Of a DNA stretch of 45,945 nucleotides, positions 7,204 through 15,590 are shown in pieces. The stretch's first letter is position 1. Each line of letters opens with the position of its first letter. A model generated the notes under the pieces. That model had not been told where the DNA came from. It searched no databases and saw only the letters and a list, made by a program, of their open reading frames with translations. Origin of the DNA: Elusimicrobiota bacterium (GTDB lineage Bacteria; Elusimicrobiota; UBA5214; JBBAAG01); the NCBI GenBank assembly GCA_041658405.1, contig JBBAAG010000015.1, positions 1 to 45,945 of the forward strand. The letters are read 5' to 3'. A program made the position numbers and the translations under genes.

Positions 7204-9099
7204 TTACATCAATACTATCAACAAAACCGTAGCACCAATTAAAAACCAGCCTAAGTATACATGCAAATTACCAGTATGCACTGCCGATAATAACGACGCG
7301 AGATACATCATTGCCTTTAAACAAAGTTCGTAAATATCCGTTAATTTACGTTCTGACAGTTTTAAAAATGTATCCATAACCTTTATCTCGCGGATAGTCG
7401 TATAAAAATCAACTCCGCTGACACGTTCTTCCGGAAGTAAGGTTTCACCGCCTATAAAATTTGGGACTCTCCGTATTTTGTTTTTATTAATAAAATAAAC
7501 AAGCACACCTATCGCAATCCCTGCAATCGTTGCCCAGATCGCAATCCCCGAATTATTCATTGCGACGAATTTAACAAGAATCGAAACACTATCCGTCACA
7601 CCAAGTGAAACAAGCGCCGGAACAATAAACTTCTGGATCGGCAACTGGAACGCAAATATGCCGAATACCACACTCAACAACGCAAGTACCGCCTGCGGTA
7701 CCCACATTGTCCAGGGTACTTCGTTAATAACACCCTTAAAATTTTCGTGTTCAACTCCAAGGAATGCAGCATGAATAATTTTCATGAATGACGCAACAGT
7801 CAACGCTGATCCAAACATTGCAGCAGCAAGAGCGAACCATCCAAAGACAGCAACAGGATTACTCAAGTTAGTACTATACTCCACTATACCCTGATAAATC
7901 ATCCATTTAGAAACGAATCCGTTCAATGGCGGTATTCCTGAGATTGACAGCGCTGAGATCAGGCATGTAATAAAAGTTATAGGCATATATTTCCATAATC
8001 CGCCCATATTATCAAGATCGGTAATACCCGTACGGTTTTTTATACTCCCACTTGTAAGAAACAGGCATGACTTATAGATTGCATGGTTTAACATATGAAA
8101 AATCCCGCCGGCTATACCGATAGGATTAGCCGTGGCAATACCAATCACCATATACCCCACCTGTGAAACAGCGTGGTAAGACAATAATTTACGCATATCA
8201 TGCTGCACCATTGCGAGTAATACTGCCGCTATAATCGTAATCATTCCAATAATGATCAATACAAGATTAGCCCAGATATTATACTCAAACAGATTCAAGC
8301 ACACTCGGGATAACAAGTATATCCCCAGCAATTTATCTAATGCCGCAGGGAGGTATGCAGTTACGGGTAAGGATGTAACAACTGACATATCAGGTATCCA
8401 CGTATGTACCGGCATAACCCCGGCTTTTGCAAACGCAGATGTTATAAAACAAATATACGCTATTATACCAATCCCCGATGCTAATACAGAAACCGACTTA
8501 ACCCCTTCCAACTGCCACCCGAACAACATTAAGGATTCCACGGGTTTAGGTGAAACCATCGATATCTTTGCTGTACCCATCTCAAAAGTGCCGGTTAATA
8601 CCCATAACAACGCTATCCCCAAAAGCATTAACGCATCAGACCCCCCGACAATAATCAATGTTTTCCTTGCCGCTTCTGTATTTTGAATAGTATCAACCCC
8701 AATTTGTATTAGAAGATATAGTATAAGCCCGAGAAAACCCCAGAAAGTAAGAAGTATAATATAATTATTCGCCAATACAATACCGACAGACGCGGATAAT
8801 GCCCATAAAATATAGGTATAATATTCCCCCACAGTTTTTTTTGCTTTCATATATTCCAGGGAATATAAGGTAATCAAAAAACCAAACAGCGCTATTGCCA
8901 TCAGTATGAACTCGCTGAGATTATCCAACCTGAAAAACGGCGTCATAATTATCCGCTGCTGGATAAACAAAATAACGCTGAACACTAATACTGTAAGAGA
9001 AACAATCAATGCAAGGAATTCGCGTAACCGCGGAAATACCAGGCATAAAACGCCTGATATTAAAGGAAAACCTATTAAGTATAACGCCAAACTATTCAT
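7204..9099 (-). CDS. NuoL/MrpA-like proton- or sodium-conducting antiporter subunit
   Basis: A 631-residue, many-helix protein of the proton-conducting transporter family. Visible motifs are the conserved glutamate region around DNLSEFILMAIALFGFLITLYSLEYMK, SAFAKAGVMPVHTWIPDMSVVTSLPVTAYL (the K...PxHxWxPD pattern) and HMLNHAIYKSCLFLTSG. About 110 residues follow the last core helices (GGETLLPEERVSGVDFY onward, ending in a final hydrophobic helix). This resembles the lateral extension of HyfB/EchA/NuoL-type subunits. It directly follows the large hydrogenase subunit with a 4-base overlap, so it is probably the antiporter subunit that contacts the hydrogenase core. Confidence 0.92.
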   Translation of the reverse strand: MNSLALYLIGFPLISGVLCLVFPRLREFLALIVSLTVLVFSVILFIQQRIIMTPFFRLDNLSEFILMAIALFGFLITLYSLEYMKAKKTVGEYYTYILWALSASVGIVLANNYIILLTFWGFLGLILYLLIQIGVDTIQNTEAARKTLIIVGGSDALMLLGIALLWVLTGTFEMGTAKISMVSPKPVESLMLFGWQLEGVKSVSVLASGIGIIAYICFITSAFAKAGVMPVHTWIPDMSVVTSLPVTAYLPAALDKLLGIYLLSRVCLNLFEYNIWANLVLIIIGMITIIAAVLLAMVQHDMRKLLSYHAVSQVGYMVIGIATANPIGIAGGIFHMLNHAIYKSCLFLTSGSIKNRTGITDLDNMGGLWKYMPITFITCLISALSISGIPPLNGFVSKWMIYQGIVEYSTNLSNPVAVFGWFALAAAMFGSALTVASFMKIIHAAFLGVEHENFKGVINEVPWTMWVPQAVLALLSVVFGIFAFQLPIQKFIVPALVSLGVTDSVSILVKFVAMNNSGIAIWATIAGIAIGVLVYFINKNKIRRVPNFIGGETLLPEERVSGVDFYTTIREIKVMDTFLKLSERKLTDIYELCLKAMMYLASLLSAVHTGNLHVYLGWFLIGATVLLIVLM

Positions 9100-10298
9100 C
9101 CAAGTTTTTTCCTTAACTCTAAAGTTTTCTCTTGTGATAACCGCACAAGATCTTTCCCAGTCATTATTGTTTTATTTGTATTAACATCTATAACAATACT
9201 TCTATCAGTACAACAATAACACGGATCCACAGCAGCAAGCGCAAGCGCTGCATCAGAAACCGTATTACCTACCACCGCGATTTTGTTGGATGCTATATTC
9301 ACATAACTCGGTGCACGGATCTTATGCCGTACCGGGCGGTTTGTTCCATCAGACCTCACAAAATGAATAACCTCACCCCGGGGCGCTTCATGCCGGCCAA
9401 TACCATCACCCGGCGGGATTTCTTTTACCTGCATATCTATACCGTCATTGAAATCATCAAGTTTATGTAATGCCTGTTTAATTATACTGATAGACTCGTA
9501 TACCTCAAGTACACGGACAACGAGTTTCGCAAACACATCGCCTTCTTTTTGAGTGATAACTTTCCAGTCCAACATATCATACGCTGCGTAGGGATCATCC
9601 CGGCGGACATCAATATCCACACCGCTTGCCCGCGCGGTGGGGCCAACAACGCAATACGCTTCCGCATTCTCTTTAGTAAGAATACACACCTTTTTTGTCC
9701 GTGCCTGTATCACAGGATCATCCATCACCGCGCCTTTAAACATATCATTTGCACGCTGAATTTCATCCAATACCTTCAGAAGCTGCGGTATATCTTCCTT
9801 ATTAATATCCCTGCGTACCCCGCCAACCTTGAACATACTATAATGCTGGCGGTTACCCGAGATAAGTTCAAACATATCAAGCAAGGGTTCACGATACTTC
9901 CATGCCCACATCCATACAGTATTATACCCAAGAAAATGCCCTGCCAGCCCTAACCACAGAAAATGCGAATGCACGCGTTCCATCTCAGCTATAATTGTGC
10001 GGATAAGTTTTACTCTTCCCGGCAACTTTGAAGTGAACCCTGCAGCGTCTTCCACTGCGTTTATGTAAGCAAACGGATGCGAGGTTGAACAAATCCCGCA
10101 GATACGTTCCACAAGATGCGCTATCTGGTCATAATGTTTATCTTCCGATAATCTTTCCACCCCGCGATGCAAGTAGCCCACTTCAATATCAATATCCACC
10201 ACGCGTTCGCCTTCAACGTATAATTTAAAATATTCCGGCTCCTCCTGCAGCGGATGATACGGGCCTATAGGGATAACAGTACGGCGTAATTCACTCAT
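9096..10298 (-). CDS. Group 4 [NiFe] hydrogenase large (catalytic) subunit
   Basis: This 400-residue protein is of the NuoD/HycE/EchE/MbhL family. Both nickel-binding motifs are intact: RICGICSTSH (Cys67, Cys70) and DPCYCCTDR (Cys360, Cys363). It is therefore a real hydrogenase catalytic subunit and not a complex I or Mbx-type relative that has lost them. After Arg366 there are 34 residues, consistent with a C-terminal extension removed by a maturation protease, as known for HycE. The residue between the cysteines (Cys362) makes an unusual C-Y-C-C run. It would reduce protons to H2, or the reverse, at the cytoplasmic face. No hypA-F or protease gene is in the window. It overlaps the NuoC-like gene by 4 bases. 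Confidence 0.95.
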   Translation of the reverse strand: MSELRRTVIPIGPYHPLQEEPEYFKLYVEGERVVDIDIEVGYLHRGVERLSEDKHYDQIAHLVERICGICSTSHPFAYINAVEDAAGFTSKLPGRVKLIRTIIAEMERVHSHFLWLGLAGHFLGYNTVWMWAWKYREPLLDMFELISGNRQHYSMFKVGGVRRDINKEDIPQLLKVLDEIQRANDMFKGAVMDDPVIQARTKKVCILTKENAEAYCVVGPTARASGVDIDVRRDDPYAAYDMLDWKVITQKEGDVFAKLVVRVLEVYESISIIKQALHKLDDFNDGIDMQVKEIPPGDGIGRHEAPRGEVIHFVRSDGTNRPVRHKIRAPSYVNIASNKIAVVGNTVSDAALALAAVDPCYCCTDRSIVIDVNTNKTIMTGKDLVRLSQEKTLELRKKLG

Positions 10299-10747
10299 TT
10301 GCTATCCCTCCTTAACGGATACTTACCTTCCGGCCAATCAGATGAAAGAAGTAAACGTTTCATATCCGGATGGCCTATGAAGTTCACTCCAAACAATTCA
10401 GCGATCTCGCGTTCAATCCATTCCGCACCTTTAAAGATTGTTGCAATAGACCGTATCTCAGGTTTACTTTTATCCTCTAATTTAACTTTCAGAGTAAACA
10501 TTTTCCCGCTTTTATCATGCGAAAAATGGTAAAGTATTTCTATACATTCCCGGGTATCCACAGCTGTGGCGGTACTCATGCGTAACCACAATTCTTTCAC
10601 CAATATTTTAACGCATTCCGGTAAATCCACAGGTTTTACCGTCAGATAGAACCGTCTGGGGTTTTTCTCGATAAACTCCACAACCTTTGTCCCTAACGTA
10701 TTAGTTATCTGATCCTCAATATCCTGACTTAAAAAAGCTTCAACCAT
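10295..10747 (-). CDS. Hydrogenase NuoC-like (30 kDa) subunit
   Basis: A 150-residue soluble protein of the complex I 30-kDa subunit family (NuoC, EchD, MbhK). The recognisable part is the C-terminal stretch EREIAELFGVNFIGHPDMKRLLLSSDWPEGKYPLRRD, equal to the family's ERExxDMFGIxFxGHPDLRRILLPDDWxGxPLRKD. It has no cofactor of its own and holds the large and small subunits together. It lies between the NuoB-like and NuoD-like genes, the usual order, and overlaps the latter by 4 bases. Confidence 0.93.
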   Translation of the reverse strand: MVEAFLSQDIEDQITNTLGTKVVEFIEKNPRRFYLTVKPVDLPECVKILVKELWLRMSTATAVDTRECIEILYHFSHDKSGKMFTLKVKLEDKSKPEIRSIATIFKGAEWIEREIAELFGVNFIGHPDMKRLLLSSDWPEGKYPLRRDSK

Positions 10748-10765
10748 AAATCCTTTACCTTAAAC

Positions 10766-11191
10766 TCACTTCCCGTTTTTAAGTTTTGCCAGTAATTTTA
10801 CAACACCCATAATCATCGCTTCCGGTTTTGGCGGGCATCCCGGGACATACGCATCCACAGGAATAATTTCGTCAACTGTTTTCACAAAATTATAAGCATG
10901 ACGAAACATATTACCCCCACATGCGCAGGAACCTATTGCGATAACAAAACACGGTTTAGCGGTTTGTTCGTATACAAGTTTCAACCGCGGCGCAGTCTTC
11001 CTTGTCGGTACGCCGGTCACTAACAACGCATCCGCATGCCTTGGACTGCCCACAAGCTGTATCCCAAACCGTTCAAGATCATGCCTCGGGGTTAATGCAT
11101 CAAGGATTTCAATATCACAATTATTACACGGACTCGTCGCACAATGGTATACCCAGATCGATTTTGTTAACGCTTTAGTCGTTATTTTCAT
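10766..11191 (-). CDS. Hydrogenase small subunit (NuoB/EchC/MbhJ-like)
   Basis: A 141-residue protein holding the proximal [4Fe-4S] cluster next to the [NiFe] site. The four ligand cysteines are Cys22 and Cys25 (PCNNC), Cys89 (IGSCACGG) and Cys119 (VPGCPPKPE). The length fits the short single-cluster small subunits of group 4 hydrogenases, not the long three-cluster ones of uptake enzymes. It is followed 18 bases later by the NuoC-like gene and preceded by the NuoH-like membrane anchor. Confidence 0.94.
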   Translation of the reverse strand: MKITTKALTKSIWVYHCATSPCNNCDIEILDALTPRHDLERFGIQLVGSPRHADALLVTGVPTRKTAPRLKLVYEQTAKPCFVIAIGSCACGGNMFRHAYNFVKTVDEIIPVDAYVPGCPPKPEAMIMGVVKLLAKLKNGK

Positions 11192-11200
11192 ATACCTAAA

Positions 11201-12130
11201 TTAATACCCCAGTAACGCAAAAACTACCGCTAATACCGCAACCACCGAAACTTTACCCCAGAAAAATTTTACTGCCTGGTCTACTCTTACTCTTGGATTA
11301 GTATTCCTTATTAAAATGATTAATGTTATAACAAAAACATACTTTAATACAGTATTAAATACCCCAAAAATTGAACCAAGATGTACCCCGCCTAAGAATA
11401 ATGTTATCAATAGCATTGGAAGTACAAACAATAACATTTGTTTTACAAGTTTAAACAACGCAAGGGGTAATCCTGAATACTCAATCAAAACCCCACCTGC
11501 TATTTCAGTCTCAGCCTCTGCTGCATCAAACGGTACCATCCCGAGTTTTGCCTGGATACACAATACCGCAACCGCAAACGCGCAGATACCAGATAAAGAC
11601 AACATAAATACCCCGTTATTTTGCGCATGAATCAACCCCTGAAGTTTTAACATACCCCCGGACTTTATCACAGGTACTATGCATGCCAGTATAAACGGCA
11701 ACTCATACGCCAGGACAAGTTTCATCTCACGGCTCGCTCCTAGTGACGCCAACGGATTAGCTGAAGCAGACGCTCCTATGATAACCGCCAGCGCGGGGAT
11801 CATTAACATGTAAACCACAACGATTAAATCACCGGTAAACCCTGTTGTTTGCAAGATAAATGCTTGCCACAACATAATAGACACCATTATTACTACCATA
11901 AAACTTACAACCGGCATAAGAAGAAAGACCGCAACGTTAACACCTGACGGTATTACAACTTCTTTCCCTAATAACTTAACAAAATCATACAACGGCTGCA
12001 GCAATGGCGGACCAACACGCCACTGTACCCGCGCGGTTACCTTACGGTCAACCCAACTAGCCAGCATACCCACCGTGGCAGTAAACAAAAACCCGGGGAA
12101 TACGATGAATTCAAGTATAGTGTTTATCAT
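11201..12130 (-). CDS. Hydrogenase membrane anchor subunit (NuoH/EchB/MbhM-like)
   Basis: This 309-residue protein with about eight helices is of the NuoH family, which anchors the hydrogenase core in the membrane and forms the first part of the ion path. Visible family motifs are ASWVDRKVTARVQWRVGPPLLQPLYDFVKLLGKE near residues 24-57, and PFDAAEAETEIAGGVLIEYSGLPLALFKL in the second half, with the conserved glutamates of the E-channel. It overlaps the end of the polyferredoxin gene by 20 bases. Confidence 0.94.
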   Translation of the reverse strand: MINTILEFIVFPGFLFTATVGMLASWVDRKVTARVQWRVGPPLLQPLYDFVKLLGKEVVIPSGVNVAVFLLMPVVSFMVVIMVSIMLWQAFILQTTGFTGDLIVVVYMLMIPALAVIIGASASANPLASLGASREMKLVLAYELPFILACIVPVIKSGGMLKLQGLIHAQNNGVFMLSLSGICAFAVAVLCIQAKLGMVPFDAAEAETEIAGGVLIEYSGLPLALFKLVKQMLLFVLPMLLITLFLGGVHLGSIFGVFNTVLKYVFVITLIILIRNTNPRVRVDQAVKFFWGKVSVVAVLAVVFALLGY

Positions 12131-12614
12131 TTTTTCTTGACTCTTTTTCCCAACGTAACGTTTTCACCGCAACTTTATCCTTTACTAAATACACATCCTG
12201 TTCAGCATTTTCTTCAACTTCAACCCAAGTCAACGCATTATTCGGGCATGACTGCACGCATAACGGTACGGTATTATCATCACTGCGGTTTACGCAGAGA
12301 TCACACCCGCTGGTTTTATGAGTAACAATCTCAGGATATATTGTCCCGAATGGACACGCAATACTACAAGTTTTACAGGAGGTACACCTGAAACTATACC
12401 GGTCCACCATGCCATCCTCGCGTTTTTCAAGAGCTTTATTAGGGCATGCAGCTACACAAAAAGATTCCTTACACCTGCGGCATACCAACCTCTGACTTGC
12501 GAGTGCAAGTAAACGTTCAACCCCGGTGTTGTTATCATGATAATAATAACTGCACTTAGCGTCACATTTCTTGCAAGTATAACACTTTTCTAAATCAATC
12601 AGTATTTTTTTCAT
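12111..12614 (-). CDS. Polyferredoxin electron-transfer subunit (HycB/CooF-like)
   Basis: A 167-residue protein with cysteine groups for four [4Fe-4S] clusters: from Cys11 (CYTCKKCDAKC), Cys45 (CRRCKESFCVAACP), Cys77 (CTSCKTCSIACP) and Cys104 (CDLC, later CVQSCP). This is the layout of HycB, CooF and similar subunits that carry electrons between an oxidoreductase and a hydrogenase. Here it lies between the flavoprotein pair and the membrane hydrogenase core, so it is the natural link between them. This makes two ferredoxin-type subunits in one operon, with the NuoI-like one at its end. Confidence 0.92.
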   Translation of the reverse strand: MKKILIDLEKCYTCKKCDAKCSYYYHDNNTGVERLLALASQRLVCRRCKESFCVAACPNKALEKREDGMVDRYSFRCTSCKTCSIACPFGTIYPEIVTHKTSGCDLCVNRSDDNTVPLCVQSCPNNALTWVEVEENAEQDVYLVKDKVAVKTLRWEKESRKNDKHYT

Positions 12615-12635
12615 ATCACAATTACTTTTCTTTAC

Positions 12636-13466
12636 TTAATCCCAGATACCTTCAATATTCTTAATCTCTTCATAGGTAAATACCGGCCCGTCTTTACACA
12701 CAAAATACGGCCCTAACTGGCAATGCCCGCATTTCCCTAATCCGCAGGACATATTTTTTTCCATTGATAAATATATATTTTCAGGTTCATGACCTAGTTC
12801 CAACAATTTTTTAGTGCCGAACTTCATCATAATCGGCGGCCCGCACACAATGGCTACGCTATTAGACAGTTCAATCTCGCATTTATCAAGTAAACACGTC
12901 ACAAGCCCAACAGTTTCATCCCATTTTCCTGAAGGACAACGGTCAACACTGCGTAGTATCTCCAACCCCTTTATGTTCTTCCATTCAGGGAACAAACGTT
13001 TATACACAACATCCTCTGGTGAACGTGAACCGTAACATAACACAATTTTATTAAACTTCTCAACTTCAGATAAAAGTTTCAATAACAACGACCTCAACGG
13101 CGCAAGGCCAACTCCGCCACCGAGTATCAGGACATCTTTACCATAATATTTTTCTATGGGATATCCTTTACCAAACGGCCCGCGGATACCTATGGTATCA
13201 CCTTTTTTTAATGCATGTATCCGTTCAGTTACTCTACCTACTTTCATTATAGTAACCTCAAATTTATCAGTTACTAACGGTGAAGATGACGGGGTAAACG
13301 GCGCTTCCCCAACACCGGGTATTGTAAACTCAATAAACTGCCCTGTCCTAAAATGAAAATCAGTCTTTGGTTTAAGAAATACTGTATTAATATTTGATGT
13401 CTCAACAATATTATCCTGAACGATGCACTCTATTGGCATATACATATTTCTATTTTTATGTTCCAT
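12636..13466 (-). CDS. FAD/NAD(P)-binding [2Fe-2S] oxidoreductase (sulfhydrogenase gamma / AsrB-like)
   Basis: A 276-residue ferredoxin-NADP reductase-type protein. Residues 10-100 form the flavin-binding barrel, and the nucleotide domain begins at LILGGGVGLAP (113-123), with CGPPIMM (208-214) near its end. The last part carries a [2Fe-2S] motif, Cys241, Cys246, Cys249 and Cys257 (C-x4-C-x2-C-x7-C), as in the gamma subunit of Pyrococcus soluble hydrogenase, AsrB and the PyrK family. It would exchange electrons with NADH or NADPH. It lies 6 bases after its beta-type partner gene. That cofactor preference is NAD rather than NADP cannot be read from the sequence; the Rex site upstream favours NAD(H). 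Confidence 0.9.
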   Translation of the reverse strand: MEHKNRNMYMPIECIVQDNIVETSNINTVFLKPKTDFHFRTGQFIEFTIPGVGEAPFTPSSSPLVTDKFEVTIMKVGRVTERIHALKKGDTIGIRGPFGKGYPIEKYYGKDVLILGGGVGLAPLRSLLLKLLSEVEKFNKIVLCYGSRSPEDVVYKRLFPEWKNIKGLEILRSVDRCPSGKWDETVGLVTCLLDKCEIELSNSVAIVCGPPIMMKFGTKKLLELGHEPENIYLSMEKNMSCGLGKCGHCQLGPYFVCKDGPVFTYEEIKNIEGIWD

Positions 13467-13472
13467 AAATAA

Positions 13473-14537
13473 TTACTTAGGATTACTCCCGTTTTCAAGT
13501 TTCACCAATGTTTTGCGGATATCAATTTTTACGGGACAAACTTCAATACACCGCCCGCAGCCGGTACAACCATAAAACCCGAAGTTCTGCATACGGTAAT
13601 CCAGTTTGCAAGAATGAAAATTGCGTAACCTTTCATGCTTCTGCTGCCGTGGATTACCCCCTCCGGCCACACGGCCGTATCCTTTATACTGACAAGAATC
13701 CCAATGCCGCACTTTTTGATACTTCCCAAAATCGCCGGTATCTTCCAGCAAAAAACAGTAACAGCTTGGACAGCTGAACCTGCACCCGCTACACTCCACA
13801 CAATCCTCTGCGCATTGTTTCCAAAGATCGGTGAGATAGTACCCGTTTTTTTGTACATCCTGCCTGCTTTTTTTAAGACGGTACTCAAAATTACTTTTTT
13901 CAAGCATAGCCACAACTTTTGCGCAACGCGACTTCTGCATTTCTTTATATCCAACCGGCGCTTCACGGAAAATATTACGTTTTTGATTAACCAGATGCAT
14001 CCCGGGTTCGCTTCCAACTTCCACGATATACCCGTCTTCCAAAGGCGTGATATTAAGGTCATACCCGCTATCCGTGACACACGGACTGCCACCTGCTAAG
14101 TTACATGAACAATATTCGCAGATATCCGTGCAATCACTGGATATCAATAATGTGCGTTGACGTTTTGACGCGTACTCATTATCCTGACCAACACCTTCAA
14201 GAAACATTTTATCCAGTACTTTGATTGCGTTTATATCACACGCTTTTACACCAAAAATAACAACAGGCATTGTGGATTCATTATAATCAGGTTTTTCAAC
14301 CCAGAACGTTGATACAACATTCTCCGGAGCAAAGAAAAACGTTTTTATCGGCTGTCTTAAACGGTAAGCAGGAAATTTAATATTACCAACATCTTCAGGC
14401 AGATACCTGTGATACACAACCTGAGGATCAACACCAATACCTTCATCCAAAACCTTTGGCGCATATAACATGGACATCGAAGATAATGATTTAAGAAATT
14501 CAGCCCAATGTTCTTTTGTGATATGGAACGACTGCAC
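13473..14537 (-). CDS. Two-cluster iron-sulfur protein (sulfhydrogenase beta / AsrA-like)
   Basis: The first gene of the hydrogenase operon, 354 residues. The N-terminal 230 residues match the beta subunit of archaeal sulfhydrogenase and AsrA, with VVIFGVKACDINAI and an internal cysteine-rich patch CTDICEYCSC (136-145). The C-terminal part has two [4Fe-4S] motifs, Cys246/249/252/256 and Cys324/327/330/334. It probably takes electrons from the flavoprotein next to it and gives them to the polyferredoxin. The start is GTG at 14537 with AAAGG eight bases upstream. In Pyrococcus these two partners belong to a soluble hydrogenase; here the catalytic partner is a membrane group 4 enzyme. Confidence 0.9.
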   Translation of the reverse strand: MQSFHITKEHWAEFLKSLSSMSMLYAPKVLDEGIGVDPQVVYHRYLPEDVGNIKFPAYRLRQPIKTFFFAPENVVSTFWVEKPDYNESTMPVVIFGVKACDINAIKVLDKMFLEGVGQDNEYASKRQRTLLISSDCTDICEYCSCNLAGGSPCVTDSGYDLNITPLEDGYIVEVGSEPGMHLVNQKRNIFREAPVGYKEMQKSRCAKVVAMLEKSNFEYRLKKSRQDVQKNGYYLTDLWKQCAEDCVECSGCRFSCPSCYCFLLEDTGDFGKYQKVRHWDSCQYKGYGRVAGGGNPRQQKHERLRNFHSCKLDYRMQNFGFYGCTGCGRCIEVCPVKIDIRKTLVKLENGSNPK

Positions 14538-14602
14538 TTAATATACCTTTCTATCGAACACAAAACACCCTAATATCCGTAAAGTACACTAACCACAAAA
14601 AC

Positions 14603-14624
14603 GCTTGTGAAATTATTCACAAGC
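14603..14624. promoter_or_regulatory. Rex-type operator of the hydrogenase operon
   Basis: An inverted repeat with 9-base arms, GCTTGTGAA-ATTA-TTCACAAGC. Its core (14605-14622) is TTGTGAA-N4-TTCACAA, the published consensus of the redox repressor Rex, which leaves DNA when NADH/NAD+ rises. It lies downstream of the promoter at about +10 to +30, where a bound repressor would block RNA polymerase. No rex gene is in the window. That Rex binds here is inference from the exact match and position. Confidence 0.8.
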
Positions 14625-14639
14625 AGAATTGTAAGATTA

Positions 14640-14668
14640 ATAATAGGAAAGCGCGTTTTTTTTGTCAA
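14640..14668 (-). promoter_or_regulatory. Sigma-70 type promoter of the hydrogenase operon
   Basis: On the minus strand TTGACA (14663-14668) and TATTAT (14640-14645) are separated by exactly 17 bases. The spacer starts with a run of A. The predicted transcription start is near 14633, leaving a leader of about 95 bases before the GTG at 14537. It is one of the best promoters in the window and the only clear one for the 16 genes that follow. Confidence 0.8.
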
Positions 14669-14686
14669 CAAAAAAATAATATTTTT

Positions 14687-15586
14687 TTAAAATTCAACGT
14701 TTGGACGTATAATAAGCTGGAATCTGTCACCTTCATCCGCGGGTTTTAAAACTCCCGCGTATTTACTTGAACGCTCCCACACGAATCCGAGCTCAACTTT
14801 TACTGCAAGCCGGTAGTCAGCTATAGGAAACTTCTTTGAAACAAGCAAATAATGCCGTACCGCATCAAACTTCTGGCTATCAAAATCCACCTGATAACTT
14901 AACGCCGCATTTTTTATAAACGAAAACTTATGGAATCCGTAATCTGTTCGGGAACGGTCAAACGCAAAATAATACACACTCTTTATCCCGGGATTTCCGT
15001 GATACTTCCCGCCAATACGGAAACTCCACACAAGTTTCTGGTGTTCTGAAAACCGAGCGCCTTTAATTTTCCATTCACCCTGCAACCAACTATCTCCGAT
15101 AAACGTATTATCCTTAATATGTGTATCACCATAGGAAAGTAAGAATCCTGAATATCCCACACCCATATAATCCGGTTCTTCTTCTGCATATTTAAACCCC
15201 AGGATTTCACCAAGAAAAAATGTTAACGCCCATGGTTCCTCAAACCCGGCTGACAGGCTGCGGATAAGATTGAATGTCGGTGTAAATGTCATAGAATTAT
15301 AAATATCCCCGGTGTATTGTTTTACATATCCGCCTATAGCGGGTAACGGATTATACGAAAACTCTGTAAGAAGGTACCCAGGGATAAAAGATTTTACGAA
15401 TAATTCGCGGTAAATCCTACCTTCACTAAGCTCTTCTCCGATTGCAACCGCGCGTTCCGGGAAAAATGAGGTGGTATAACTGAGATAAGAATAATAAGGA
15501 TCAAACTTTGCGGCAAACTCTGCGTTCACATTTGTACACGAAGCCATTAATATCACCACCAACAAAATAGCGTGTACAATTTTCAT
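14687..15586 (-). CDS. Predicted outer-membrane beta-barrel protein, unknown function
   Basis: A 299-residue protein with a signal peptide (about residues 1-22, ending NVNAEF; a Cys at 17 could alternatively be lipidated). The rest alternates polar and aromatic residues in strand-like blocks, for example LVWSFRIGGKYHG, AALSYQVDFDSQ and LAVKVELGFVWERS. It ends in RPNVEF, with the terminal Phe typical of barrels inserted by BamA. I do not recognise a family. It lies 4 bases after surE at the end of the cell-wall cluster, so it is probably co-transcribed; its link to cell-wall synthesis is only positional. Confidence 0.7.
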   Translation of the reverse strand: MKIVHAILLVVILMASCTNVNAEFAAKFDPYYSYLSYTTSFFPERAVAIGEELSEGRIYRELFVKSFIPGYLLTEFSYNPLPAIGGYVKQYTGDIYNSMTFTPTFNLIRSLSAGFEEPWALTFFLGEILGFKYAEEEPDYMGVGYSGFLLSYGDTHIKDNTFIGDSWLQGEWKIKGARFSEHQKLVWSFRIGGKYHGNPGIKSVYYFAFDRSRTDYGFHKFSFIKNAALSYQVDFDSQKFDAVRHYLLVSKKFPIADYRLAVKVELGFVWERSSKYAGVLKPADEGDRFQLIIRPNVEF

Positions 15587-15590
15587 AACT

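Noticed and set aside
9096..10298. Large subunit as part of respiratory complex I or an Mbx-type complex
   Set aside because: Both CxxC nickel motifs are intact, whereas complex I NuoD lacks them and Mbx-type subunits have lost part of them; no quinone-complex genes such as nuoG are present.
13529..14092. A 187-codon frame on the same strand inside the beta-type iron-sulfur gene
   Set aside because: It lies wholly within the well-supported cluster-binding gene and shows no domain of its own.
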